Shown: in pieces, positions 45,004-53,913 of the stretch
Position numbering within the stretch: position 1 is the first letter of the stretch
How the letters are laid out: every line of letters begins with the position of its first letter
Assembly (NCBI RefSeq): GCF_963664415.1
Contig: NZ_OY761445.1
Coordinates: 2,816,501-2,880,500 of the forward strand
Direction: 5' to 3'
Origin: an uncultured Desulfobacter sp.
GTDB lineage: Bacteria; Desulfobacterota; Desulfobacteria; Desulfobacterales; Desulfobacteraceae
Length of the DNA: 64,000 nt
The notes under the pieces: model-generated
Told to the model about the DNA's origin: nothing
The model's input: only the letters and a program-made list of their open reading frames with translations
The model's database searches: none
Program-made: the position numbers and the translations under genes

Positions 45004-46670
45004 TATTTTAAGTGTTTATCCTATGGACTTGATTTTCGCAGGAAGTTTTATGTTTAATTTTTTAAATAGGTTACGCTGATTTTGAGTGAGTTCTGTGTAC
45101 TGTAGTACACGCCCATCTTTATGCAAAAATTCGCCTAAATGGAGCCGTTCCAGCTCGGCGCGGACCCTGGGCCAGCTCAAGCCGGTCTCCAGCTCGGTAA
45201 TCCGCACCAGGAGCAGGGCCAGCCAGCACAGCAGGACATGAGAGCGGATGCGGTCGTCTTTGGTGTGGTAGACAGGCCGGAGGGACAGGGTGGACTTTAA
45301 AGTGCGGAACGCGCGCTCGACTTCCATGAGTTGTTTGTAGCCAAGGGCGATATCCTCAGCCGACAGGCTTTTGTCGCTTGTGCTCAAAAGATATTTGCCG
45401 TCCAGCTTTTCCGCCTGCTTAATCTTAGCCTTATCCACCGTCAGCTTGCCTGACTTCAGTTCCTTGAGGTATCTGCCCATGGACCGGTGTGCCAGGAGAG
45501 CATATTTGGATTTGAGATATGCTTTCGATCCGCTCCAGGTTCCTTGCCCTGACATGTTTGTCGTGTTCAGCCTGTTCTGGGTTGTAAGCGATGACGAACC
45601 GGCGCCTGCCGCTGCCCTCACCGACAAAGACCTCTTTGATATGGAGATTGTCGTTGACCTTTTTGAACCGCCCACCCCGGTTCAGGGCTTCTTCATTTAC
45701 ATTGGGGCCCCTCAACTTTTCACCAAGGATGTACTGTCCCCCGGCTCTTTGGAGGTTTTTTCGATTCTCTTCGCTGGTCATGCCACGGTCCATGGCCCAA
45801 ATCACGTTGCCAAGCCGCCAGTCGTTCAAATCCTTTTGAACGGTATCGACGCACTTGGCGTCATTTTGGTTGCCCGGCAGAACCCAGCAACGGACCGGGA
45901 TACCTTCCCGTGTCACGGCCAGGCCAATGGTGACTTGGGGCAGGTCATCTCTTTTGTGTTTAGATTTCCCAAAAGCAAGCAGCTCCGAGTCGTTGGTGTC
46001 TTCCATTTCAAAATAAGTGTTGGTTGTATCAAAGAAGATCAGGTCCACCGTGAGATTCAGCAGTTGAGCCGTTGTCCAGAACACCTTCTCTTGGATGGCC
46101 TCCGCATTCTTAAGCAGGAAGTCCATACTCCGGTAAAGGTGCTGAACCTTGATCGGCGCCTCAATGTCCAGATGAACATCCTTGGCTACCCACTCTTCGA
46201 CGGCAAGTTTGGAAGACGGAGCCAGTGCCCTGTTGGCCACCATTGCAAAAATCGCATCCGAAATCGGCGCTTTGAACTCTGTGTGTTTCAATGCATTGGC
46301 AAGGCAGCGGTCAATCCCAATGCGTTCCCACAAGCCTTTGAGCAGCAGGGCTCCCCCTGCCGGCCTGCTGGATATGAACTTGAGCCCGGCGCTTTGGGCT
46401 TCAAGGTCCTGAATGTCTTCGGGGCTGATGAACCGGCTGAGGCTGCTGACTAAGCGCTTGAGGGCGGCTACGTCGAGTTGGTCCCGCCGCCCGAAGGAGT
46501 AGACGACCTCGGCTCGTGAATAGCCTTTTTCTGGATGACGAGTATTGTGGGCTAACTGAACATACTCGACCTCGGACCCATCTTTGTTTCTGCGTTTTAT
46601 TGTGCGTACATACATGCCCATAGAAAAAGCATGTATCGTCATTAATGTCAAGCATAAACCAACAAGTCGT
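45004..46670 (-). mobile_element. IS1634-family-like element, 9-bp direct repeats
   Basis: GTGCCTACA occurs at 44995-45003 and 46671-46679, flanking imperfect inverted ends (TTTAT.C.T..GAC in both). 1667 bp, one transposase gene with a frameshift. The right end contains GCATAAACCAACAAGT, also present at the right end of the IS1-type element (about 1219-1234). Confidence 0.7.
45016..46651 (-). pseudogene. IS1634-type transposase, frameshifted
   Basis: Frame 1 (46651 to about 45520): MYVRTIKRRNKDGSEVEYVQLAHNTRHPEKGYSRAEVVYSFGRRD, FFDTTNTYFE, WAMDRGMTSEENRKNL, HVRARNLERIESI. Frame 2 (to 45016): KAYLKSKYALLAHRSMGRYLKEL ... GYKQLMEVERAFRTLKSTLSLRPVYHTKDDRIRSHVLLCWLAL. Joining them near 45520 gives a complete IS1634 transposase with D in FFDTT, D in WAMDRG and E in MEVERAFR. 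Confidence 0.85.
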
Positions 46671-46965
46671 GTGCCTACAAGTTTTGGCGTCAGGAATCAC
46701 ATTCGAGCTGATTTTATTAGATATTTTGACAAAATTTTAAAAAAATGAACCTACAACTGTCGAACACAGGTGTATCAATGCCGGCATGATCATACTCCTT
46801 TTCTATTTTTTCATAACAGATGTATGATCATTTGTCCCGTTTTTTTTGGGGGTAGGCCGGGGAAGCTCTTTCTATTCAATGCATAGTATTTCCTACCGTA
46901 GTCAATTAACGGTCTGATCGGTGGAATTAATTATTTTCTTGCCCCTTAACGTTTCATGAATAGAT

Positions 46966-47484
46966 ATGCTGATAGGTAATAAACAAAATTTTGCAATCGA
47001 GTGCTATCATGAACCAATTTCGACCGAAGGAAAACATATCTTCGGGCGAATGTGTTTACACGCATCTGGTATTGAGCTTGGTGATGTTAATGAGCCAACT
47101 TGTATTCTTAACGTTACGAAAGAGCATCTACTTGATTCAATAACAGCCATTGATTCACTTTATGATGAAGAATTATCAAAATTATCAGATCAGATGTTAT
47201 TTGATTATCTAAATCAGGCTCTTTATTTAGATGATGAACGGACATTTGAAGAAGTTACACAAGATGCTGTAAAATATTCCAAATTTGATTTTTTGACTAA
47301 CGGTGGTGAATCTTTTGACGGTACAAAATCATTCATAATTTCAGATTCTAATAATGTCCGTTTAGCTTTTACAGATATAAATGATAAATTTCATTCTGCA
47401 AATATTCCAAAAGATACCTTTATTCAGGTTGTTATGAAGTTTATTGATTGGATAAAAGATGAAGAGAGAAAGATTATCGGTTAA
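46966..47484 (+). CDS. immunity-like protein (Imm42-like)
   Basis: 172 residues, acidic and soluble. The start LIGNKQNFAIECYHEP and the DWIKDE ending recall Imm42-type immunity proteins of polymorphic toxin systems, but no toxin gene is adjacent. Identity is tentative; otherwise hypothetical. It lies just before a group of hairpins. Confidence 0.4.
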   Translation: MLIGNKQNFAIECYHEPISTEGKHIFGRMCLHASGIELGDVNEPTCILNVTKEHLLDSITAIDSLYDEELSKLSDQMLFDYLNQALYLDDERTFEEVTQDAVKYSKFDFLTNGGESFDGTKSFIISDSNNVRLAFTDINDKFHSANIPKDTFIQVVMKFIDWIKDEERKIIG

Positions 47485-47490
47485 CGAATT

Positions 47491-47580
47491 GGTTGCAGGG
47501 GATTGCATCCGCTGCGCTCCTGCAACCCCTGAACCATACGATATGTGGACGCTAACGTCCACATATCGATGCGGCTGAGC
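47491..47580. repeat. cluster of perfect hairpins
   Basis: GGTTGCAGG/CCTGCAACC at 47491-47527; a 13-bp perfect stem CGATATGTGGACG/CGTCCACATATCG with loop CTAA at 47539-47568; GCGGCT/AGCCGC directly behind. GC-rich compared with the neighbouring genes. Could be REP-like elements or recombination sites. Confidence 0.55.
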
Positions 47581-47844
47581 CGCCTGGTCGCTTTACAAAA
47601 GACGGAGACTGCAGCTCCACAGGCAGCTCTGTGGTGGATCGCCACAGAATTCACACTTCCCGGCGGCTTATGATCTTGCCGCCGAGTGGATATGGGCGAC
47701 AGGGGAGCCTGTAACCCGCGCCACATATCCAAGGCGGATGGAACGGACCTGGCCTTTGGCTATACAGGCCTCTTGGCTAAACCCGGCCCCTCATCCGCAT
47801 CGTTATCCACGCAGATATCAACTGGCACAAGGAGCAAGTTTTTA

Positions 47845-48537
47845 ATGCAGACCAAGATACTACAAGATGGAACCGAGTCATTCGAAGTTTCGGTACACGA
47901 AGCCTCTATAAATTCCCCAGTGGTACTTTTCGCGGTGGGAGCTGGTGGCCAGCCTGAACGTTATGCTACGCTTATGGGCACTTTGGCTGAATCCGGTCGT
48001 ATGATTGTTGCACCGCATTTCGACCGACTCGCATCTCCGGTTCCAAGGGAAGAGGAGTTGACTCTTCGGGCAAGGCGTTTGTCTCTCGCTCTTGACGCCT
48101 TCGTTCAGCCCGGCATAACGGCGGTGGGTGTGGGTCACTCAATTGGTGCAGCTACCCTTGTAGCTTTAGCGGGAGCTCAGATGTGGTTAGGGCCAGGTCG
48201 ACTTGTTCACAATATCACATCGGATAGCCGATTAACTCGCCTATCCCTCTTGGCGACACCAACCGACTTCTTTCAAACTCCAGGAGCACTGGATGCGGTG
48301 AGAGTTCCAATTCTGGCATGGGTGGGCTCTGCGGATAACATCACTCCTCCCGCACAAACTGAAAGACTGGCTTATGCCATGCGTGATTGGCAAACAGTGG
48401 ATGTTCGGGTGACTGATGGTGCCGGCCATTTCTCATTCATGGATGTACTGCCGCCGCAAACCACAGAGCCGTTGCCCAATAAGCAGGCTTTTCTTAGGGA
48501 ATTTTCGAGTGAAGTTTGCAAGTTCGTGGTTGGTTAA
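47845..48537 (+). CDS. alpha/beta-hydrolase fold protein
   Basis: 230 residues from the ATG at 47845, 10 bases after AAGGAG (a frame open from 47686 has no ribosome site). Nucleophile motif GHSIGA (GxSxG, about residue 97), acid Asp in WVGSADNITPP, and His in TDGAGHFSFMD complete the triad. Resembles dienelactone-hydrolase/carboxylesterase-type enzymes, substrate unknown. GC and codon use differ from the AT-rich gene before it. Terminator at 48627-48656. Confidence 0.8.
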   Translation: MQTKILQDGTESFEVSVHEASINSPVVLFAVGAGGQPERYATLMGTLAESGRMIVAPHFDRLASPVPREEELTLRARRLSLALDAFVQPGITAVGVGHSIGAATLVALAGAQMWLGPGRLVHNITSDSRLTRLSLLATPTDFFQTPGALDAVRVPILAWVGSADNITPPAQTERLAYAMRDWQTVDVRVTDGAGHFSFMDVLPPQTTEPLPNKQAFLREFSSEVCKFVVG

Positions 48538-48626
48538 GGGGCCCTGTCCTTGGCAAACAGTATGCGGATAACGAATAAGGATAGATCGTGTGAGGAACGA
48601 ACCACGATCTTATCCGATTGTTGAAC

Positions 48627-48656
48627 AAGCCCGGCCAAAATGAGCCGGGCTTTCCA
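48627..48656 (+). terminator. intrinsic terminator
   Basis: AAGCCCGGC and GCCGGGCTT pair around CAAAATGA-type loop, 90 bases after the hydrolase stop. Confidence 0.75.
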
Positions 48657-48835
48657 TATATATGAAAATATCTTTTTAGGGATTAAGGATCTGAAAGGCG
48701 TGTGATTTCTTGGCGCCGGAGGTAAGACGCACCTATAGCGTGGCCCTTTTCAGGGTTTTCTAAACAAGCCGGGTTATTTCATCGTGTTGTTCACCTCCAA
48801 TTAAATTGAGATTTGGTTTCTACCTTTTGTTTATC

Positions 48836-49879
48836 CTATCCTGCACCGGTAGGTTTGACTCCGAGGATTTTCATAGGCTTCCCGCAATGGGGGCATTTAA
48901 AAACAGGTCTCGTCCGACGCACTATTGCCATAATCCGGACCTGAAGAATCATCTGTACCAGGAAGAGCAGTTTCTTGGCATTACCGTGAAGGAAACCGTA
49001 ATCCCTTACCCTGCGAAATCCCCGGGGCAAAACATGACGCAGAATCAGGTGCAGGAAATCTTCACCTTTAAGGGTTCGAGTGCACACCTCTTTGGTTTTG
49101 CCGTCAATATACCTGAAGGTAACCCGGCCGTCCTGGTTGGCAATGATATTGCGTTCGCTGATCACTCCCCGGTATAAATATCTGGACAGGTACTTCAGGG
49201 CAGACATGCCGGTTCCGCCCCTGGCACAATCGACAACCCATTTGGGACGGGCACCTTTGGGAATCGGCAATTGTTTTTTGTTCAATCCATCCAGGAAACG
49301 AGCCCGAAAAACCCTGGCCAGGGCTTTTTGGTTAAACAGATATTTGCCTTTTTTCTTTTTCCATTGCCGCCTGGATGGGTCAACACCGCCACCTGGAACA
49401 ACTACATGAATATGCGGGTGAAAATCCAATCTTCTGCTATGAGTGTGAAGAACCATGGTCATACCGATTTGGGCCCCAAGGTGCCGGGGATTTAGCCCAA
49501 ATTCTTTCAACGTGCTGGATACACATGAAAACATCAGAGAATAAACTGTCCGTTGATTCCGGTATGCAACTTTCCTGAACTGACAGGGCAAGGTAAAAGT
49601 TACCATGAAATACTGGACGGGAAGCTGTTTATTTTGCTGCCGGTCAATCCATTGGCTTGTCTCATGGTTTTGACAATGGGGACAATTGCGGTTTCCACAG
49701 GACAGTGGATGCAGTTGTGTATGATTGCAGTCTGGACAGACCGTATAAATCTGCCCGGCGTCTGGTGTGCGGCAACGAAGTATGGCGTTTAAGGCTTTGA
49801 TCTGTTCCGGCAATGCCCTATCCCCGTAACGAGTCAAAAATGCATCATAATATTCTTCAATGATAGGAGAAAGTCGCAT
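48836..49879 (-). CDS. IS91-family HUH transposase
   Basis: 347 residues. N-terminal zinc finger (CPDCNHTQLHPLSCGNRNCPHCQ), the HUH motif in DFHPHIHVVVPGGG, and the two-Tyr region ALKYLSRYLYRGVISERNI; then the VTFRYIDGKTKEVCTRTLKGEDFLHLILRHVLPRGFRRVRDYGFL block of IS91. Complete. A broken tyrosine recombinase lies 2 bp upstream on the same strand. Confidence 0.92.
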   Translation of the reverse strand: MRLSPIIEEYYDAFLTRYGDRALPEQIKALNAILRCRTPDAGQIYTVCPDCNHTQLHPLSCGNRNCPHCQNHETSQWIDRQQNKQLPVQYFMVTFTLPCQFRKVAYRNQRTVYSLMFSCVSSTLKEFGLNPRHLGAQIGMTMVLHTHSRRLDFHPHIHVVVPGGGVDPSRRQWKKKKGKYLFNQKALARVFRARFLDGLNKKQLPIPKGARPKWVVDCARGGTGMSALKYLSRYLYRGVISERNIIANQDGRVTFRYIDGKTKEVCTRTLKGEDFLHLILRHVLPRGFRRVRDYGFLHGNAKKLLFLVQMILQVRIMAIVRRTRPVFKCPHCGKPMKILGVKPTGAG

Positions 49880-49881
49880 GA

Positions 49882-50781
49882 TTACACCTTCCAGAAATCT
49901 ACATGAATGGTGTTAATCAAATCATTGATGGTCGTCCTGCAGTCCTTTTCCGTGACATCAGTAAGGTGTGCGTAACGTGCAGTTGTTTCAGGACGGGCAT
50001 GGCCGAGAAGAGCCTGGATGTGGCGAAGGCTTAAGCCCTTTTCAAGCAGATGGGTCGCAAAACTGTGGCGCAAAGAGTGTATGGAAACTTTTTTTTGATA
50101 CCGCAATCGGCGACTACAGCCTTCATGGCATTTTGGACACCACCCCGGTCCATATGAGATTTTGCCTTCTGGATGGTTTCCAGTGAACCGTTGGCATTGG
50201 GAAAAAGCAGTTTGGGGTGTTGATGTCTTTTCCATAGTTCCCGCAGTCCGACCAGGGTGCGGTCCGGTAAGGGAATTAGCCGGTCTTTATGGCCTTTCCC
50301 TCTCCGGATATGGACAAGTTTTCGTGCTGCATCAACATCTCTCACTTGCAGGGACAATGCCTCTCCCAAACGCAGGCCCATGGAATAAGTTGTCAGCAGG
50401 AAAACCCGGTAACGCAGTTTGCGTGTCGCACCGATGAGCTTTTCCACCTCACCAGGAGTCAAAATGTCCGGAATGGTTTTAACCTTAGGCGGCTTAACAA
50501 TATTCAACCAATTCCATTCTTTTTTCAAAACAAATTTCCAGAAATGCTGGAGTCCAAGGCGATCAATTTTGACTCCATGAATGAGAGTCAACCAAATCGG
50601 AAAAGTAATCTTCAAGTTGTACGGGTTCGAGTTTGTCCGGGCAGCAGTCAAAGTAATCTCTTACCCGCCGGATGGCCCTGGAATAAGCATCAATGGTTTT
50701 TTGAGCCTTTCCCTGAAGTCTAAGGGTTTTTAAATGGCGCTCATAGAGTTCGTTAAAACGGTTTACTTCGGATGTGTTCAT
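49882..50781 (-). pseudogene. tyrosine recombinase of the IS91-type element, two frameshifts
   Basis: Three frames: 50781-50563 (SAM-like core-binding domain, FNELYERHLKTLRLQGKAQKTIDAYSRAIRRVRDYF), 50590-50031 (GVKIDRLGLQHFWKFVLKKE ... LLTTYSMGLRLGEALSLQVRDVDAARKLVHIRRGKGHKDRLIPL) and 50100-49882 (SIHSLRHSFATHLLEKGLSLRHIQALLGHARPETTARYAHLT). R of GLRLGE, K of GKGHKDR, H-x-x-R and the Tyr of ARYAHL are all present across frames. Frameshifts lie near 50580 and 50095. Confidence 0.88.
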
Positions 50782-50868
50782 GGTATACTCCTTTAATTAT
50801 AGATAGTTGGGATCTTCCGTTTGATCCCACAATTAGGAGTATACATAACTTTGGGGTTTTCCGCCGCG

Positions 50869-51006
50869 CGAGCGGCTTCGTTCAACCACCCAATTCACCG
50901 GATGCAAAAGGCCATGGCATTTTCCATGGCAGGTGGTTTTCCGCCTTCTGAGCTTTTTGCATAGGTTTGTGGAAGCCTTTTGCACTCGGTGATCGGGAAC
51001 GTTAAT
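50869..51006. repeat. long imperfect inverted repeat beside the IS91-type element
   Basis: CACCGGATGCAAAAGGC and GCCTTTTGCACTCGGTG pair, with TTCAACCACCC and GGGAACGTTAA continuing the stem outward and about 60 bases of loop with a smaller CCATGG hairpin. It starts next to GTTC, the preferred IS91 target. Could be the element's terminus or an attC-like site. Confidence 0.5.
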
Positions 51007-51043
51007 TTTCAGAAATTTTGAGGAATCGAAAACCCCACAATAT

Positions 51044-51109
51044 GTTTACATAAACGCTGTGATGATTGTCATGAAAGGAGTTGGTTCCTTCTGTTATTCC
51101 TTTCTGGTT
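51044..51109. repeat. 66-bp imperfect repeat, partner at 6865-6930
   Basis: See the partner at 6865. Here it lies 70-135 bp behind the LysE-type gene, and the minus strand could encode GITEGTNSFHDNHHSVYV. Confidence 0.5.
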
Positions 51110-51177
51110 TGGACTTGGACGTAGATAGTCTGAATCCCATTTGCACGACCTTTTATTTTTTTGGAAGCTTTCGTTGT

Positions 51178-51798
51178 TTAATTGGTACGGCGTGCCATGG
51201 CCAACCCAAATCCTGCAACGATCATCACCCCCCCGGCTGCTTTTAAGACAGGTTTCAATGCCCACGAGTTCTGTAAAAAACCTCTGGCCTTTCCGGCAAC
51301 TAAGGCCCACACAGAGGTTACGGTAAAGGAGATGAATAAAAAGGTCGGAACAATTATCGAAAACTGAAATCCAACCGGTCTCGCGGCATCAATGAACTGA
51401 GGCAGGAATGCGGCAATGAAGATCAGACTTTTTGGATTGAAGGTAGTGACAACGAACCCCTGGACAAACAGGTTCACTCTTGAAATGGGCGTTGTTTCAA
51501 CCTTCATGGAATCTCCTGCACTTTTCCACTGTTTGATCCCAAGATAAACAAGATACACAGCTCCGGCCCAGCGCAGCCATTCAAAAACGTCTGTAACAAC
51601 GCTTAAGAGGGATGATAACCCAATGGTGACGATGATAAGCTGTGCCGCAATTCCCATAGTCGCACCAGTAACTGTAAAAATAGCATGTTTCCAGCCGAAT
51701 GAAATACTGTGTGCCACGGTCAGAAGTACACTTGGTCCCGGCAAGGCGATCATTATAGCGGTGGCTATAACAAATGCCATATATACGTGTAGTTCCAA
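51178..51798 (-). CDS. LysE/RhtB-family amino-acid exporter
   Basis: 206 residues with six hydrophobic segments. The family signature ALPGPSVLLTVAHSISFGWKHAIFTVTGATMGI is at the N-terminus, and GFVVTTFNPKSLIFIAAFLPQFID in the middle. Inner-membrane efflux of amino acids or derivatives (homoserine lactone, threonine). Stands alone downstream of the metal-uptake operon. Confidence 0.88.
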   Translation of the reverse strand: MELHVYMAFVIATAIMIALPGPSVLLTVAHSISFGWKHAIFTVTGATMGIAAQLIIVTIGLSSLLSVVTDVFEWLRWAGAVYLVYLGIKQWKSAGDSMKVETTPISRVNLFVQGFVVTTFNPKSLIFIAAFLPQFIDAARPVGFQFSIIVPTFLFISFTVTSVWALVAGKARGFLQNSWALKPVLKAAGGVMIVAGFGLAMARRTN

Positions 51799-51811
51799 AT
51801 TAGAGACGCCT

Positions 51812-52075
51812 TTATTCTTTTTCCGTTAATGTCATAAGCCACTTCTCCCTCATCCACCGCACAAATGCTAAGGCTATGGTGCATATGGGTTTAAACGATG
51901 CAGTGCTGGCCCTGGAGTATCGTAGCTCCGAAAAAGAAAGTAAAGGACTTTTAAAAAATACGTCGTCTTGTATGTAACAATAATCCATCATCGAAAATTT
52001 GTATCGAGAATTTACCTCACCCTTAAATTCCTCCATAATGTTAACAACTTTTGGGGCAAATTTCGAACAGAACAA
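51812..52075 (-). CDS. small ORF, unrecognised
   Basis: An 87-codon frame between the binding-protein gene and the exporter gene, same strand. No motif or family recognised and its composition is not clearly coding. It may be chance or a decayed gene. Confidence 0.2.
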   Translation of the reverse strand: MFCSKFAPKVVNIMEEFKGEVNSRYKFSMMDYCYIQDDVFFKSPLLSFSELRYSRASTASFKPICTIALAFVRWMREKWLMTLTEKE

Positions 52076-52084
52076 AAGCCCGTT

Positions 52085-53113
52085 TTAATTGGCAGGATGC
52101 AGGATCTCCTCAATCTCACCCTCTGTTATGTCATAACCATAGAAACGGGCATAAAATTGCCGGACTTCGTTTTGTATGTTGAGATCCGTGAATAATTCAG
52201 GATGAATATGTTTGGCTGCCCAAGGCACCTGAAGGACACCCTCACCGCTGCGCACCGACCACAGGTACACGCCGCGCGGAGCCTGATAAACCCGGCCGTC
52301 GACCACCGCCCGGATGTCTTTCCACTGCTCTGAGTTGGCTACGGTTTGTTTCCCGTTGTATGAATTGCTGATAATGATGTCAGGATTCCATTTTATGATA
52401 GATTCGATCGTAACCTTCCGGCTGCCTTCGACACCATGTTCAGCGGCAACATTTATGCCTCCGCCGGCCGTTATCCATGAATAACTTATGGTATTGCGCC
52501 CTTCGGTATTCAATCCTTCCTCGCCTCCGGCATAGTAGACCCTGGGCCTTTCATTTTTGGAGATATCTGCGGTCCTTGATCGAATTTTTTCAATCATTGC
52601 GTCATAGTATTCACAGAAGGCAATGGATTTCGCCTGATATCCGCCGCCGAGAACATCTCCGATCATCCTGACCGTGTATTTGATATCCTCAAAATTCAAC
52701 AGGCTGACAGCCGGGCAGGGAATACCCAGTGACAACACCTGATCACGCCTGCCAAACAGGACATCAGGATTGGCACGGACCAATGTCTCCAACTGTATTT
52801 CCGACTTGCCTCCCGGGGCACCGTAAATAACAGGTACATTTTTGATCTCCGGAAAAATTTTAAGCACCATGGGATTGGTCGCCACAAATCTCCCCGTGGC
52901 GACCATGTGATCACCGGCGCCAAGCATTAAAACCATTTGCGCTAATGCACCGTTGGCGCAGACCCTTTTGACTTCAAGGGGGATTTTGACCTGATTTCCT
53001 TTGCAGTCGATGACAATACGCCATGCTGCAGACGTCTGCGCCTGGCAATTTCCTGAAAAAAGGAGAGCGAAAACAAAAAATTCAACAATGAGTAGTCTAA
53101 AAATGTATTTCAT
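52085..53113 (-). CDS. FecB-type periplasmic binding protein of the vnf-linked uptake operon
   Basis: 342 residues. A signal peptide (MKYIFRLLIVEFFVFALLFSGNCQA) without lipobox. VIDCKGNQVKIPLEVKRVCANGALAQMVLMLGAGDHMVATG, LETLVRANPDVLFGRRDQ, RVYYAGGEEGLNTEGRNTISYSWITAGGGINVAA and VRSGEGVLQVPWAAKHIHPELF follow the FecB fold. Close paralogue of the lipoprotein at 3262-4347; the two share the YYDAMI/IIKWNPDIII/WSVRS context. Last gene of a permease-ATPase-binding protein operon with a sigma-54 promoter, so its ligand is probably a metal oxyanion or metallophore used for nitrogenase. Vanadium is an inference. Confidence 0.85.
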   Translation of the reverse strand: MKYIFRLLIVEFFVFALLFSGNCQAQTSAAWRIVIDCKGNQVKIPLEVKRVCANGALAQMVLMLGAGDHMVATGRFVATNPMVLKIFPEIKNVPVIYGAPGGKSEIQLETLVRANPDVLFGRRDQVLSLGIPCPAVSLLNFEDIKYTVRMIGDVLGGGYQAKSIAFCEYYDAMIEKIRSRTADISKNERPRVYYAGGEEGLNTEGRNTISYSWITAGGGINVAAEHGVEGSRKVTIESIIKWNPDIIISNSYNGKQTVANSEQWKDIRAVVDGRVYQAPRGVYLWSVRSGEGVLQVPWAAKHIHPELFTDLNIQNEVRQFYARFYGYDITEGEIEEILHPAN

Positions 53114-53127
53114 CATGTAAGATCCAT

Positions 53128-53913
53128 TTAATTATCAAGCAAAGGAATACAGGAGTGAATCTTGGTCCCATTATCCAGATACGATTCGTTAATCTTTACT
53201 TTTACGCCATAAGCACCATGTAAATTATTTTCAGTGACAATATCTTCAGCATTGCCGATACGGGGTTCATTCTTTCTGCAAATGAGAACGACCTGGGCTG
53301 AGCACAAAAAACTGTGGTCAGGCGCATGGGTTGTCATGATGATACTCAGGCCTGTTGAGGCTAAGGCATTAATCTGTGAAAGCACACGCGCCTGGTTACC
53401 AAAATCAAGGCTTGAGGTCGGTTCATCCATTAAAAGGATATGCGTTTTCTGAGAAATGGCCCTGGCGATAAAGACCATCTGCCGTTCTCCGCCGGAAAGC
53501 TCGGTGTATATCCGTTCCCTGAGATGAAGGATGCCCAGTCTATCCAGGGATTCTTCCGCTTCCCTATAATCATGGGCTGATGGTTTGGAAAAATTGCCGA
53601 TATGCGCGGCCCGTCCCATAAGAACGATGTCCATCACGGAAAAAGGAAAGGGGGAGACATGGGCCTGGGGAATATACCCCACGTACCGGGCAAGTTTCTT
53701 TTTGGGCCATGACCTGATATTTTTCCCCTCGATCCTGACCTCCCCTTCGATGGGATCAAGAAATCCCAATATGGTTTTCAGAAAAGTGGTTTTCCCAACA
53801 CCATTGGGGCCGAGCAGGCATACAATCTCACCGGGGCCTATTTCCAGCGAAATATTTTTCAGGGCTGCTTTTTTGTTATACCCGCAGCTGAGGTTGTCTA
53901 TTTCCAGTTTCAT
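53128..53913 (-). CDS. FecE/FepC-type ABC transporter ATPase
   Basis: 261 residues from the ATG at 53913, which overlaps the permease stop by 4 bp and follows GGGGTGG (a longer frame to 54012 would overlap the permease by 100 bp). Walker A LLGPNGVGKTTFLK, Q-loop GYIPQAHVSPFPFSVMDIVLMGR, signature LSGGERQMVFIARAI, Walker B ILLMDEPTSSLD, H-loop MTTHAPDHSF. Energises the FecCD-type permease. Confidence 0.92.
   Translation of the reverse strand: MKLEIDNLSCGYNKKAALKNISLEIGPGEIVCLLGPNGVGKTTFLKTILGFLDPIEGEVRIEGKNIRSWPKKKLARYVGYIPQAHVSPFPFSVMDIVLMGRAAHIGNFSKPSAHDYREAEESLDRLGILHLRERIYTELSGGERQMVFIARAISQKTHILLMDEPTSSLDFGNQARVLSQINALASTGLSIIMTTHAPDHSFLCSAQVVLICRKNEPRIGNAEDIVTENNLHGAYGVKVKINESYLDNGTKIHSCIPLLDN

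Noticed and set aside
45371..46453. Long plus-strand open frame (360 codons)
   Set aside because: Antisense shadow of the IS1634-type transposase; no independent protein features.
50869..51006. attC site beside the IS91-type element
   Set aside because: GTTCAAC fits one core, but the other end (GTTAATT) does not; kept only as a palindrome.
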